A stretch of 64,000 bases of DNA from assembly GCA_963730685.1 (NCBI GenBank), contig CAVSSP010000001.1, forward strand, positions 744,001 to 808,000, read 5' to 3'. The notes below the pieces were generated by a model that worked only from the letters and a program-made list of their open reading frames with translations, did not search any database and was not told where the DNA came from. Below, piece after piece: positions 41,702-50,719 of the stretch. Numbering within the stretch: the stretch's first letter is position 1; each line of letters opens with the position of its first letter. Made by a program: the position numbers and the translations under genes. Origin of the DNA: Bog-756 sp963730685 (GTDB lineage: Bacteria > Actinomycetota > Acidimicrobiia > Acidimicrobiales > RAAP-2).

Positions 41702-42232
41702 TCAGCGCCCGCCCGATCCGCCCGCACTGCCGTCTCCGGCCCGTTGCCAGACACCTGAGCGACCGCCGGACTTGTGCCACAGGGTCAGCTCCTCGATCGA
41801 GGTGCCGGGGTCCACGGCCGACAGGGGCTGGAAGAGGGCCAGTGCCGCCACCGTGCAGGCGGTGAGCGCCTCCATCTCGACGCCGGTACGGTCGGTGACG
41901 GCGGCCACGGCAAGGACCCGGACACCGCCGTCCACGACCTCGATGGCCACATCGATGCCGTCGATCCGAATCGGATGGCACAGGGGGATGAGCGTGGCCG
42001 TCTGCTTGGCCGCCAGGATGCCGGTGAAACGCGCCTCTTCGACGGGGTCGGCGCCGGCGGGTCCCCGAGTCAGGGTGCCGGCGACGTCTGCCTTCGTGCG
42101 CAGCACGCAGCGGGCCTCGGCGATCCTGCGGGTGGCGGCCTTGCCGGTGACGTCGACCATGTGGGCCTTGCCGTTCTCGTCGACGTGGGTGAGGCGTGTC
42201 GTCGGTGGCCCCCCGTCGGGCCGCACGGGCAT
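41702..42232 (-). CDS. moaC: Cyclic pyranopterin monophosphate synthase MoaC
   Basis: This 176-aa enzyme completes the first step of molybdenum cofactor synthesis after MoaA. Conserved segments are HMVDVTGKAATRRIAEA, KQTATLIPLCHPIRIDGID and TDRTGVEMEALTACTVAAL. I placed the start at ATG 42232, just after the moaD stop; a TTG at 42238 overlaps that stop. It is the last gene of the moa operon and convergent with the molybdopterin enzyme pair. Confidence 0.93.
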   Translation of the reverse strand: MPVRPDGGPPTTRLTHVDENGKAHMVDVTGKAATRRIAEARCVLRTKADVAGTLTRGPAGADPVEEARFTGILAAKQTATLIPLCHPIRIDGIDVAIEVVDGGVRVLAVAAVTDRTGVEMEALTACTVAALALFQPLSAVDPGTSIEELTLWHKSGGRSGVWQRAGDGSAGGSGGR

Positions 42233-42234
42233 CG

Positions 42235-42477
42235 TCAACCGCCCGACACCGGAGGGATGACGGCCACCTCGTCCCGGTCCTCCACCGCCGTCCCGGCCGA
42301 CGCCGGCTCCCCGTTGAGCCAGATCCGGGAGCCGGCCACGATCGCCGCGAAAGCCTCTCCGTAGAGGTCCTGGGCGGACGACAGCACCTGGGCCACGCTG
42401 TGCCCGGGCAGCTCGGCCCGGGCGACGCCGGCGGTCTCGCGGGCCGGCCCGAACAGGCGCAGGGTCGCCACCGTCAT
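42235..42477 (-). CDS. moaD: Molybdopterin synthase sulfur-carrier subunit MoaD
   Basis: This 80-aa ubiquitin-fold protein ends in the required Gly-Gly (PPVSGG), which is activated and thiolated to donate sulfur to molybdopterin. The segment DEVAVIPPVSGG is the family signature. The ATG at 42477 overlaps the last codons of moaA (ATGA). It works with MoaE, encoded upstream in the same operon. Confidence 0.9.
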   Translation of the reverse strand: MTVATLRLFGPARETAGVARAELPGHSVAQVLSSAQDLYGEAFAAIVAGSRIWLNGEPASAGTAVEDRDEVAVIPPVSGG

Positions 42478-43580
42478 CCGCCGATCATCGACATCGAGCG
42501 CACGGGACGGAGGAACCCGGGTTCGTTGATGCCGTGACCGGGCAGCTTGGCCCAGACGGCTCGCCGGAACAACAGGGCCAGGTCGTGCGTCGCTCCCCCC
42601 GCCGCGGAGCACGTCCCGCACCGGCCGTTCGTCGTCGGAGAACAGGCAGTTGCGGATGGCGCCGTCGGCGGTGAGGCGGAGCCGGTTGCAGGTGCCGCAG
42701 AACGGCTCGGTGACACTGGAGACCAGTCCGATCTCCCGCCCCCGCCGCCGTCGCTCGAACCGGAACCGCTCTGCCGGTGCCGAGCTCGATCGGCCCGTCC
42801 ACCGGCTCGAGCGGCCACCTCGCCGTGATCCGGTCGAAGACCTCACGACCGGGCACGAGCCGATGGCGATCCCACTCGCCCGTCGGCGTCGAGGGGCATG
42901 AACTCGATGAAGCGCACCGTCCGCCCGGTGGCCCGGGCGAAGGCGGCGAAGTCGAGGATCTCGTCGTCGTTGGTCCCCCGGAGCAGCACCACGTTGACCT
43001 TGACCGGCGTCAGACCGGCCGCCTCGGCGGCGTCCATGGCCGACAGGACCGTACCCAGGTCGCCCCGGCGGCGGATGTCGCCGAACCGCCCGGCTCGCAG
43101 CGAGTCGCAGCTGATGTTGACCCGGCGGAGGCCGGCCTCGCGGAGCGTCCGCGCCAACGGGGCCAGCAACACGCCGTTGGTGGTGAGGGCCAGATCCTCG
43201 AACCCGATGGCGGACAGGCGTGAGACCAGCGCCGGAAGCCCCTGGCGCACCAGGGGCTCGCCACCGGTCAGCCGGACGGAGGTGACACCGAGCCTGCGGG
43301 CCACCCGGGCCACCCGTTCGATCTCGTCGAAGGTGAGGATGTCGGATCGAGGAAGGAACGTCATGCCCGTCTCCGGCATGCAGTACGTGCACCGGAGGTT
43401 GCAGCGGTCCGTGACCGAGAGTCGCAGGTCGTCGTGGACGCGCCCGAAGGTGTCGACCAGTGGGCCCTCGGTGGGCATCGATCCCGGCCCTGGCGACGGC
43501 ACCGCTGGGGGAGACCCGATGCCCCGGATCGGGCGCCCAGCCGGTCGTCGGGACGACAGGGCCACCGGTACCCCGGTCAC
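42474..43580 (-). pseudogene. moaA: GTP 3',8-cyclase MoaA, interrupted by three apparent frameshifts
   Basis: The radical-SAM core is clear: LSVTDRCNLRCTYCMPE binds the first 4Fe-4S cluster. The second cluster motif EPFCGTCNRLRLTADGAIRNC and the Gly-Gly end (SMSMIGG) are also encoded, but in other frames. The frame is lost at about 42879-42881 (run of C), 42774-42777 and 42595-42600 (run of six C). Removing one base at each place gives a complete MoaA of about 370 aa or less with normal family sequence. All three are single extra bases, so the final frame equals the first. Start GTG 43580 overlaps moeA; a later ATG at 43478 is also possible. Either a decaying gene or sequencing error. Confidence 0.85.
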
Positions 43581-44863
43581 CGTGCCCGCCCCGGGCGGGT
43601 GCCGTTGAGGTGATCGACGACGTCGACCCGGTCGAAGTCGGTCACCAGCACCTCGACCGGCCCCTGGGCGGAGATACCCCCGCCGTCCGGCAGCACGGCC
43701 AGCGCGTTGGCGTCAGCCATGGCCAGCAGCTGATGCGAGTCCTGCCCGGACATCGGGCGCACCCGCCAACCACCCCGCCGGTCGAGCGAGAGGACCGCTC
43801 GGAGATAGTGGGTCTTCCCATCGGGTGACCGGACGAAATCGGCATCGGCGCCGGCCGTGACCGTCGTCCGCCAGACGTTGCGGCGCCCGCTCATCAGCAG
43901 TCCGGCCGGCCGGACGAAGAGCTCGAAGCTGACCATGGCGGAAACCGGGTTGCCAGGTAGCCCGAACACCGGCACGCCCGACGAGGCCAGGGTGCCAAAG
44001 GCGAACGGCTTGGCCGGTCGGATGGCCACCTGCATCCATCGCATCGTCCCACCGCTCTCCTGCTTCAGCACCTCCTTCACGATGTCCAGATCGCCCACGC
44101 TCACCCCTCCGCTGCAGACGATGGCGTCGACGGCGGAGCCGGCCTGCTCGAACAGGCGCCGCAGTGCATCCTCGTCGTCCCGCACGATCCCGAGGTCGAC
44201 CGCGTCCCACCCTTCACGACGGACCAGCGCCAACAGGGTGTGTCGGTTGGCGTCACGGATCTTCCCCGGTCCGAGCCGACCCGGGCCGGTGACCAACTCG
44301 TCGCCGGTCGACAGCACCCCGACCCGGAGGCGCGGATGGGCACGAACCTCGGCGACGCCCTGGTTGGCCAGCACCCCCAGATGGCCGGGGGTCAGTACCG
44401 TCCCGGCGTCGACCACGGTGTCCCCGACGGCGACGTCCTCGCCGACATGGCGCACGGCGGTGTCCCGGTCCACGGCCGACCTGATGACCAGCGTCGATCC
44501 ACCGTCTTCGACCCGGCAGTCCTCCAACATGCACACGGCGTCAGCACCACGCGGGAGGGGTGCCCCGGTCATGATGCGGGCAGCCTCACCCGGCCCGACC
44601 AGCAGGTCGGCGTCGGAACCGGCCATGATCGTGCCCACCACCCGAAGGTGCGCCGGACCGCCTGCGCCGCCCGCACCCGTCGTGTCGGACGCGCGCAGGG
44701 CGTAGCCATCGCGGGAGGAGTTGGCGAACGGGGGAACGGGTTCGGTGGCCACGACGGGCAGGCCGACGACGAGGCCGAGCGCATCGTCGACGGGAACCGG
44801 GCGTGGGGCAAGCGCCGTGCACGACTCCATGACGAATGCCCGAGCCTCCTCGAGCGGGATCAT
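43577..44863 (-). CDS. moeA: Molybdopterin molybdenumtransferase MoeA
   Basis: This 428-aa protein inserts molybdate into adenylylated molybdopterin. It has SRDGYALRASD near the start, IMTGAPLPRGADAVCMLED, GVLSTGDELV, the CSGGVSVGDLDIVKEVL motif and FGLPGNPVSAMVSFELFVRP. All four MoeA domains seem present, and the length is normal. It overlaps moaE upstream (ATGA) and moaA downstream (GTGA). Confidence 0.94.
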   Translation of the reverse strand: MIPLEEARAFVMESCTALAPRPVPVDDALGLVVGLPVVATEPVPPFANSSRDGYALRASDTTGAGGAGGPAHLRVVGTIMAGSDADLLVGPGEAARIMTGAPLPRGADAVCMLEDCRVEDGGSTLVIRSAVDRDTAVRHVGEDVAVGDTVVDAGTVLTPGHLGVLANQGVAEVRAHPRLRVGVLSTGDELVTGPGRLGPGKIRDANRHTLLALVRREGWDAVDLGIVRDDEDALRRLFEQAGSAVDAIVCSGGVSVGDLDIVKEVLKQESGGTMRWMQVAIRPAKPFAFGTLASSGVPVFGLPGNPVSAMVSFELFVRPAGLLMSGRRNVWRTTVTAGADADFVRSPDGKTHYLRAVLSLDRRGGWRVRPMSGQDSHQLLAMADANALAVLPDGGGISAQGPVEVLVTDFDRVDVVDHLNGTRPGRAR

Positions 44864-45375
44864 CGGCCGTTCCCCCCGGTGTCACCGGGCCCCACGGTGC
44901 CTCCGGTGTCGATGCGACTCCCCACGTCGTGGGCGCAGGTACTCCAGTCGCTGCCGCCCGCCCACGTCTCGTGCTTCCAGATGGGGACGGTGTGCTTCAG
45001 CGTGTCGATGCAGTACCGGGCGGCGTCGAAGGCCTCGGCACGGTGGGGCGTCGAGACCGCCACCACGACGGAGACGTCGCCGACAGCCAGACGCCCGACG
45101 CGGTGGACGAGCGAGACCCGACCCAACGTCGGCCACCTCCGGCGGGCGGACGCCGCCACCTCCTCCAACCGCACCGTGGCGTACTCGGGATAGACCTCGT
45201 ACTCGAGAGTGGTGACTCCCGGTCGATCCTCGGAGTGGTCGCGGACGGTCCCACAGAAGGTGATGACGGCACCACAGTCGGGTCGCGAGACCCACGACAG
45301 GACGCGGTCGACGGGGAGGGGCTGGTCGGTCACCGCGATCCAGTCGTCGCCGACCGAAGGTGGTGTCCCGTGCAT
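44860..45375 (-). CDS. moaE: Molybdopterin synthase catalytic subunit MoaE
   Basis: This 171-aa subunit transfers sulfur from MoaD to cyclic pyranopterin monophosphate. It contains GAVITFCGTVRDHSED, LEYEVYPEYA, RVSLVHRVGRLAVGDVSVVV and the KHTVPIWKHETW motif with the active-site Lys. I chose ATG 45375 (MHGTPPSVGD); the frame is open further upstream. Its stop overlaps the moeA start. Confidence 0.92.
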   Translation of the reverse strand: MHGTPPSVGDDWIAVTDQPLPVDRVLSWVSRPDCGAVITFCGTVRDHSEDRPGVTTLEYEVYPEYATVRLEEVAASARRRWPTLGRVSLVHRVGRLAVGDVSVVVAVSTPHRAEAFDAARYCIDTLKHTVPIWKHETWAGGSDWSTCAHDVGSRIDTGGTVGPGDTGGNGR

Positions 45376-45513
45376 GCGCCCATCATACGGACCGGTACGG
45401 AGACGGACCCCCGCGCGCGGCCGACCGGTCGCCGAGGGCGCCGGGGTCGGCGGTGTTGTCGGGGTCGGTCCGACCGGGACGACCCGCATATCTGGCGCGC
45501 ATCACCGTCCGGC

Positions 45514-45981
45514 TCAGTGGGGTCGGCCTCCGTCGAGGAGTTCGAGGGCATGGGGCACGACATCGACGATGGCCGCCATCGTCTCGACGACACCCTTGGT
45601 CGAGCCGGGAAGATTGACCACGAGGCAGGTGCCGAGCGTGCCGGCCACCCCCCGAGACAGGCGGCCCAGTGGGCTGACCGCCCTGGCCGCCTCGGCCAGA
45701 CCGGGGGCCTCCCGTTCGATGACGGTGCGGGTGGCCTCCGGCGTGAGGTCGGCCGGTCCGAACCCGGTGCCACCGGTGGTGGCGAGCAGTCCGCGGAATC
45801 CGGCCGCCATCTCGACCAGTGCCGCCGCAACCGGGTGAATGCCGTCGGTCACGGTCCGTTGCTCGACGACGTCGAATCCGTGAGCGGTCAGCAGATCGCA
45901 CAGCGCCGGTCCCGACCGGTCGGACCGAGAACCGGCATGCACCGAGTCCGACACCGTCAGGACCTTCGCCTCCATGACCAT
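45514..45981 (-). CDS. mogA: Molybdopterin adenylyltransferase-like protein (MogA/MoaB)
   Basis: This 155-aa protein has the molybdopterin-binding fold and the motifs LTVSDSVHAGSRSDRSGP, TTGGTGFGPADLTPEAT and NLPGSTKGVVETM. It would adenylylate molybdopterin before MoeA acts; MoaB is an equivalent name. It starts the Moco operon on the minus strand, 138 bases ahead of moaE. That gap holds GC-rich DNA without a recognisable gene. Confidence 0.92.
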   Translation of the reverse strand: MVMEAKVLTVSDSVHAGSRSDRSGPALCDLLTAHGFDVVEQRTVTDGIHPVAAALVEMAAGFRGLLATTGGTGFGPADLTPEATRTVIEREAPGLAEAARAVSPLGRLSRGVAGTLGTCLVVNLPGSTKGVVETMAAIVDVVPHALELLDGGRPH

Positions 45982-46063
45982 GGCGGAACGCTACCGGCCG
46001 GGTACGTTCACCGCCGGGCACCACCGAGCTGCCCGTCCATCCGGTGCCCGAATCGATCCCCGG

Positions 46064-46069
46064 TAGGAT
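46064..46069 (+). promoter_or_regulatory. Candidate -10 box of the DinB-like gene
   Basis: TAGGAT fits the actinobacterial -10 pattern TANNNT. It lies 70 bases before the GTG at 46140. No clear -35 box is seen, so support is weak. Confidence 0.3.
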
Positions 46070-46139
46070 TGCGCACCCACCCCCGACGGCAGCAGACGGT
46101 CGGCTGAACGGGGCAAACGACGCAGTGAGGAGTGTGCCG

Positions 46140-46655
46140 GTGACGAACATCGACCTGCTGGTGGACGCCTTCGAGAGGGTCCGCGACTCCGTCTACCCCG
46201 CCGTCAACGGCCTCTCACAGGACGAGCTTGCATTCCGCCCCGAGGCCGAGTCCAACTCCATCGCCTGGCTGGTGTGGCATCTCACCCGGATCCAGGACGA
46301 CCACGTCGCCGGCCTCCACGGTGGCCAACAGGTGTGGACGGCGCTCGGATGGGTGGATCGCTTCGGACTGCCCCTCGACGCCTCCGACACCGGCTACGGG
46401 CATGATCCCGAGACGGTGGCCGTGGTCATCGCCGACGCCTCGTCCCTCCTGGGCTATTTCGAAGACGTCCATCGCAAGACGCTGGAGTATCTGGACACGC
46501 TCTCGGACGCCGATCTCGCCCGGGTGGTGGACCGGAGCTGGGACCCGCCGGTGACCATGGGCGTCCGACTGGTGAGCGTCATCGTCGACGATCTCCAGCA
46601 CGTCGGCCAGGCCGCCTATGTCCGGGGCATCCTCCAGCGGAGCATGTGGCGCTGA
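46140..46655 (+). CDS. DinB/DUF664-family protein
   Basis: This 171-aa protein is a four-helix-bundle DinB-like protein. The family's metal-ligand His residues are seen in WLVWHLTRIQDDHV and VDDLQHVGQAAYVRG. Related actinobacterial proteins include mycothiol-dependent enzymes and proteins of unknown role. GAGGAG precedes the GTG at 46140 by 7 bases. It stands alone between the Moco operon and a glycosyltransferase gene. Confidence 0.85.
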   Translation: MTNIDLLVDAFERVRDSVYPAVNGLSQDELAFRPEAESNSIAWLVWHLTRIQDDHVAGLHGGQQVWTALGWVDRFGLPLDASDTGYGHDPETVAVVIADASSLLGYFEDVHRKTLEYLDTLSDADLARVVDRSWDPPVTMGVRLVSVIVDDLQHVGQAAYVRGILQRSMWR

Positions 46656-46671
46656 TCGAAGGGCTGTTCAT

Positions 46672-46689
46672 CGGCCTTCGTGGAAGCCG
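46672..46689. terminator. Hairpin between convergent DinB-like and GT87 genes
   Basis: CGGCCTTC-GTG-GAAGCCG forms a stem with one bulged C and a 3-base loop. It lies between the convergent stops at 46655 and 46696 and could serve both transcripts. Confidence 0.4.
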
Positions 46690-46695
46690 GAACAG

Positions 46696-48000
46696 TCACC
46701 GCGTGACGTGCTGGTGCCCTCTGCGCTTCCGTGGTGAGGTGACCATCGATTCGGTGTCCTGGCTGTCCCGGTGATTCCTGTGGCGCATGGCGAGCATGGC
46801 CGCCACGCCGCCGACGAAGAGCACCATCGTCAGGGTGTAGGAGTTGGCGACGACCATCTGTAGGACCGAGTCGTGCAGCTCGACGCCGTTCCCGTGGGGC
46901 GTCCGCCAGATCGCCCCGTTCCAGAACCAGACGAGGGCGAGTGCGGTCCACGCCCGCCCGAACCTGGGTCGGTCATCGGCCAGGCTCAGCCAGGCCAGCA
47001 CGGGAATGATCCACACGAGGTGGTGGCTCCAGGTGATCGGGGAGACGGCCAGCCCGGTCACCGCGCAGACGAGGACCCCGAGGACGGCGGACGAGGCCCG
47101 GTATGCCCACACCGCCACGGCCAGGCCGGCGATACCGGCCACCACGATGACCACCACGATGAGCCGTTCCGAAGCATGGGCACGGCTGAACCGGACGATC
47201 GCACTGCGGAGGCTCTGGTTCGAGACGAACACCACGCCCCCGACGCGGTGGGCGTCGAAGATGTATCTGGTCCAGTAGGACCATGCCTCCGACGGGGTGG
47301 CGATCAGCATCCCGATCCCGCAGGCCAAGAACACGCACAGTGCGGTCGATCCCGCCCGGAACTGCCTGGTGGCGAAGAGGAACGGGACGAAGATGAGTGG
47401 CGTGACCTTGACGGCCGCGGCAATGCCGGTCAGGACCCCCCGGGGCAGGGCGCGGCCCGCGCCCGAGGGGCGCCAGGTGAGGTCGGCGAGGACGAACAGG
47501 GCGAGCAACAAGTTGACCTGACCGAAGCTGAAGGTCATGGCGACGGGGTTGAGGGCCATCGCCGGATAGCAGAGGACCAGTGCGCACAGCATCAGGTCCG
47601 ACCGGCACCAGTCGGCCCGGACCGCCCTGATCGACACGACGAGGAACGCCACGAGGGTCCCCGTGGTGACTACCGCCCATACGACCTGGGCGCCCGTAGT
47701 TGTGAGGATGGTGAGTGGGACGAAGAGCAGGGCCGACACCGGTGGGTAGGTGAACGGCTCCCTCGGGCTGGCCAGATAGGTGGTGTAGAGATGTCCCGAA
47801 AAGAGGTGGTGCGCCCCCATGAGGTAGACCTCGAGATCGACCTCGTGCTCGGAGACGGCGATGTACACCACCCGACCCAGGGTGGAGCCCACCGAGGCCA
47901 CGCCCAGGATCCACAGGGCCACCCGTACCGACCTGATGCGGAGCACCCGGTCCACACCGGAACGACCGCCGTCCCCGATGGCACCGGTCGGTCGTGTCAC
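46696..48000 (-). CDS. GT87-family polyprenol-phosphate mannosyltransferase-like membrane protein
   Basis: This protein of about 434 aa has roughly ten membrane helices. It carries the luminal signature of GT87 enzymes: an Asp-containing first loop (HEVDLEVYLMGAHHLFSGHLY), PFTYPPVSALLFVPL and SFGQVNLLLALFVL. In mycobacteria such enzymes use polyprenyl-phosphomannose to build lipoglycans and arabinomannan. WSHHLVWIIPVLAWLSL near the end is also typical. The start is uncertain; GTG 48000 and GTG 47955 are both possible, and the frame is open further. The C-terminus is basic. Confidence 0.82.
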   Translation of the reverse strand: MTRPTGAIGDGGRSGVDRVLRIRSVRVALWILGVASVGSTLGRVVYIAVSEHEVDLEVYLMGAHHLFSGHLYTTYLASPREPFTYPPVSALLFVPLTILTTTGAQVVWAVVTTGTLVAFLVVSIRAVRADWCRSDLMLCALVLCYPAMALNPVAMTFSFGQVNLLLALFVLADLTWRPSGAGRALPRGVLTGIAAAVKVTPLIFVPFLFATRQFRAGSTALCVFLACGIGMLIATPSEAWSYWTRYIFDAHRVGGVVFVSNQSLRSAIVRFSRAHASERLIVVVIVVAGIAGLAVAVWAYRASSAVLGVLVCAVTGLAVSPITWSHHLVWIIPVLAWLSLADDRPRFGRAWTALALVWFWNGAIWRTPHGNGVELHDSVLQMVVANSYTLTMVLFVGGVAAMLAMRHRNHRDSQDTESMVTSPRKRRGHQHVTR

Positions 48001-48179
48001 GGTCCGATCTGTCGGGGATGCCGGCGGCAGTGCTCCCGGCCGGGAAGTCGGCAGGTCGCACGGGTGGCGGGCGGGAGCGATCCGGACAGTGTGGCACCCC
48101 GAACGAGGCGGGACGACCTGGCCGGTGCCGACCCGCCGGGCCGCCTCCGTCGCAGGTCTCCGAGCCCGCGGAGGCGGGA

Positions 48180-50450
48180 CTATCCCGTGAGCTCGGGGGA
48201 ACGACGGTCGGCGGCGATGAGCCCGGCCAGCTGGGCATCGGGGATTTCGACGTCCGCCTCGGCCCCGAGGTGGGGGACCACCCGGTCGAGCCAGGCCGGC
48301 ATCCACCAGTTGGCCTCACCCAGCAGCTCCATGATGGCGGGCACCAGCACCATCCGCACCAGCGTGGCGTCGATGAAGATGGCCGCCGCCAAGCCCAGTC
48401 CGAACACCTTCAGCACATGGAGCGGATCCCCGATCACGAAGGATCCGAACACGCAGATCATGATGGCTGCCGCCGCGGTGATGACCCGGGCGGTCTTGGC
48501 CAGGCCGTCCGCCACCGCCTCCGAATTGTCCCCGGTGCGGCGCCACTCCTCGCGGATCCTCGACAGCAGGAATACCTCGTAGTCCATGGACAGCCCGAAG
48601 AGAATGGTGAACATCATGAGGGGGATCCAAGGATCGATCGGCCCGGTGGACCCGATCCCGATGATCCCGCCCAACCAACCCCACTGGAACACGGCGACGA
48701 TGACGCCGTATGAGGCACCGACCGACAGCATGTTGACCACCACCGCCTTCAGCGGGATGGCCACTGACCGGAACACCGCCATCAAGAGGAGGAAGGCCAG
48801 CAACAGGACGGCACCGATGACCCAGACAAGGCGGGACGACAGGTAGGACGAGGCGTCCACGGATCCGGCCGTCTCACCGCCGACGTACCCGACGACCCCG
48901 GTCCCGTGTGTGGCAGCGGGGATCACGTCGTTGCGGAGTGTCTGGACGATGGCCTCGGTCTTGGCCGACTGCGGGGAGGTGGTGGGGTAGGCGATGATCA
49001 CCGCATCCCGTCCGGAGGTGCCGAACTGTGCGGGAGTGGCGAAGGCCACGCCGGGCGTGGCCGCCACCTTTGCCTGCAGCGACTCCACGACTGCCTTCTG
49101 CCCGCCCGGCACGTCGGCGGCGATGATCAGCGGCCCGTTGAAACCGGGCCCGAAGCCGGTGGCCAACGCATCGAATGCCTGACGGGTGGTGGTCGACAGG
49201 GGGTCGTTGCCGGCGTCGGTGAAGGCCAGGCGCATCGAGAAGAAGGGGAGGGCCAACAGCACCAGCACGACGAGGGCGGCGGCACCCGAGGCGATCGGCT
49301 GTCGCTGGATGGTGCGGCTCCAGCGGTACCAGAAGCCGCGCGGAGACGGCTCGGCTGCGTTCTGGAGGAGCCCGGGAACGTGCAGCCGGTCGATCGCACG
49401 GCCGGAGAACCCCAGCATTGCCGGAAGCAGGGTGATGGCGGCCAGCATGACGAGGACCACGGCGGCGATGGCACCGACGGCCAACCCCCGCATGAACGGG
49501 AGCTGCAACAAGAACAGGCCCAGCAGCGAGAGGATCACCGTCGTGCCGGCGAACACCACCGCACGCCCCGAGGTGGCCAGGGAGACAGCGGTGGCCTGTC
49601 TCGGGTCGCGGCCCTCGGCCAACCCCTGGCGGTACCGGGTGACGACGAACAGGGCGTAGTCGATACCCACGCCGAGCCCGATCATGGCCATCATCTCGGG
49701 GGCGAAGACGGGAGTGGTGATCACGTGCGAGAGCAGGTCGAGCACGGCGAATGCGATGGCGATGCCGAACACGGCGGTCAGGATGGGCAGGCCCATCGCC
49801 ACCACCGAGCCGAAGGCCAACAACATGATCACGATGGCGGCCAGGATGCCGATCCCTTCGGCCGGTCCGGGGGCGGCCCCGGCCACCAAACTGATGGCCT
49901 GACCTCCGAGCGCCACGTGATATCCCGCGGCGCTGAACGACTCGGCGGTGGACACCACCTTCTTGATGGAGGCGGTGGGGAGGTCGCCGGCCTGCTCGTC
50001 GAATATCACCTGGACGTACGCGATATGTCCGTCGTGGGAGATCTGGTGGGCTCCCTGCGGAACGAACGGGCTGACCACCTCCGACACGTGGGCCAGCGGG
50101 CGGAGGGCGTCGACCAATTCCGCGGTGCGTGCCTGTACCGTGGCGCCGGTCACAGGACCGGTGGAGGTGATCACGACCTGGGCCGGACTGCCCGCCTGGT
50201 CGGGGAACGCACGATTCAGGATCTGCTGGACCGGCTGCTTCCCGCCGGTCAGATTGTTCGAAAAGGCGCTGCCGGCTGCCTGGGCACCGACGTTGGCGCC
50301 GACCAGGGCGACCAGCCAGATGATCAGCACCGTCCACCGATGGTCGTGGCACCAGCCGGCGATGTGAGCGAGTCCGCTCTCCTCGGCCGGCCTCGAAGGA
50401 CGGGAGGATGGGTTCGCGGTTCCGGAGTCGTGGGTCTTGGTGGATTCCAT
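48180..50450 (-). CDS. MMPL/RND-family lipid transporter
   Basis: This 756-aa transporter has 12 predicted helices in two halves separated by large external loops. Signature segments are GVGIDYALFVVTRYRQGLAEG in the first half and GLSMDYEVFLLSRIREEW in the second. RND-type MMPL proteins export lipids or small hydrophobic compounds by proton motive force. The ATG at 50450 is preceded by GAGG at 9 bases. A short leader ORF made of 18-bp repeats ends 6 bases before it. No adjacent lipid biosynthesis cluster identifies the substrate. Confidence 0.9.
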   Translation of the reverse strand: MESTKTHDSGTANPSSRPSRPAEESGLAHIAGWCHDHRWTVLIIWLVALVGANVGAQAAGSAFSNNLTGGKQPVQQILNRAFPDQAGSPAQVVITSTGPVTGATVQARTAELVDALRPLAHVSEVVSPFVPQGAHQISHDGHIAYVQVIFDEQAGDLPTASIKKVVSTAESFSAAGYHVALGGQAISLVAGAAPGPAEGIGILAAIVIMLLAFGSVVAMGLPILTAVFGIAIAFAVLDLLSHVITTPVFAPEMMAMIGLGVGIDYALFVVTRYRQGLAEGRDPRQATAVSLATSGRAVVFAGTTVILSLLGLFLLQLPFMRGLAVGAIAAVVLVMLAAITLLPAMLGFSGRAIDRLHVPGLLQNAAEPSPRGFWYRWSRTIQRQPIASGAAALVVLVLLALPFFSMRLAFTDAGNDPLSTTTRQAFDALATGFGPGFNGPLIIAADVPGGQKAVVESLQAKVAATPGVAFATPAQFGTSGRDAVIIAYPTTSPQSAKTEAIVQTLRNDVIPAATHGTGVVGYVGGETAGSVDASSYLSSRLVWVIGAVLLLAFLLLMAVFRSVAIPLKAVVVNMLSVGASYGVIVAVFQWGWLGGIIGIGSTGPIDPWIPLMMFTILFGLSMDYEVFLLSRIREEWRRTGDNSEAVADGLAKTARVITAAAAIMICVFGSFVIGDPLHVLKVFGLGLAAAIFIDATLVRMVLVPAIMELLGEANWWMPAWLDRVVPHLGAEADVEIPDAQLAGLIAADRRSPELTG

Positions 50451-50456
50451 GGGGAC

Positions 50457-50519
50457 CTACCTCGTCTCGAAGTGCTGGCCTGTCTCGAAGTGCTGACTCG
50501 TCTCGACGTGCTGACTCAT
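50457..50519 (-). CDS. Possible 20-aa leader peptide built from SQHFET-like repeats
   Basis: A short frame runs from ATG 50519 to TAG 50457 and encodes 20 residues, three repeats of the type (S/G)QH(V/F)ET. Its stop lies 6 bases upstream of the MMPL ATG, inside the ribosome site region, so its translation could affect that of the transporter. No strong Shine-Dalgarno precedes it. The alternative is a non-coding operator array. Confidence 0.35.
   Translation of the reverse strand: MSQHVETSQHFETGQHFETR
50464..50517. repeat. Three tandem 18-bp repeats in the MMPL leader
   Basis: The plus strand holds GTCTCGAAGTGCTGGCCT, GTCTCGAAGTGCTGACTC and GTCTCGACGTGCTGACTC head to tail. They end 13 bases before the MMPL start codon. 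Confidence 0.8.
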
Positions 50520-50719
50520 CGCGAAGCCGTCGCCGCGCCGTCGGATGGTCGAGGGTGGGCAGCGGGCGCCACCGTCACGGTCGTCCACGGTCGCAACAAC
50601 GATCCAGGGCGCCGATGGCAAATCATAGAGCCCAGAGCCGGCCGAACCCGACGGGTGGGGGGCGTACGGCGCCGGGTGAGGGTGCCGAGGAATCGGCATC
50701 GGCGATGACATCGGGGTCG

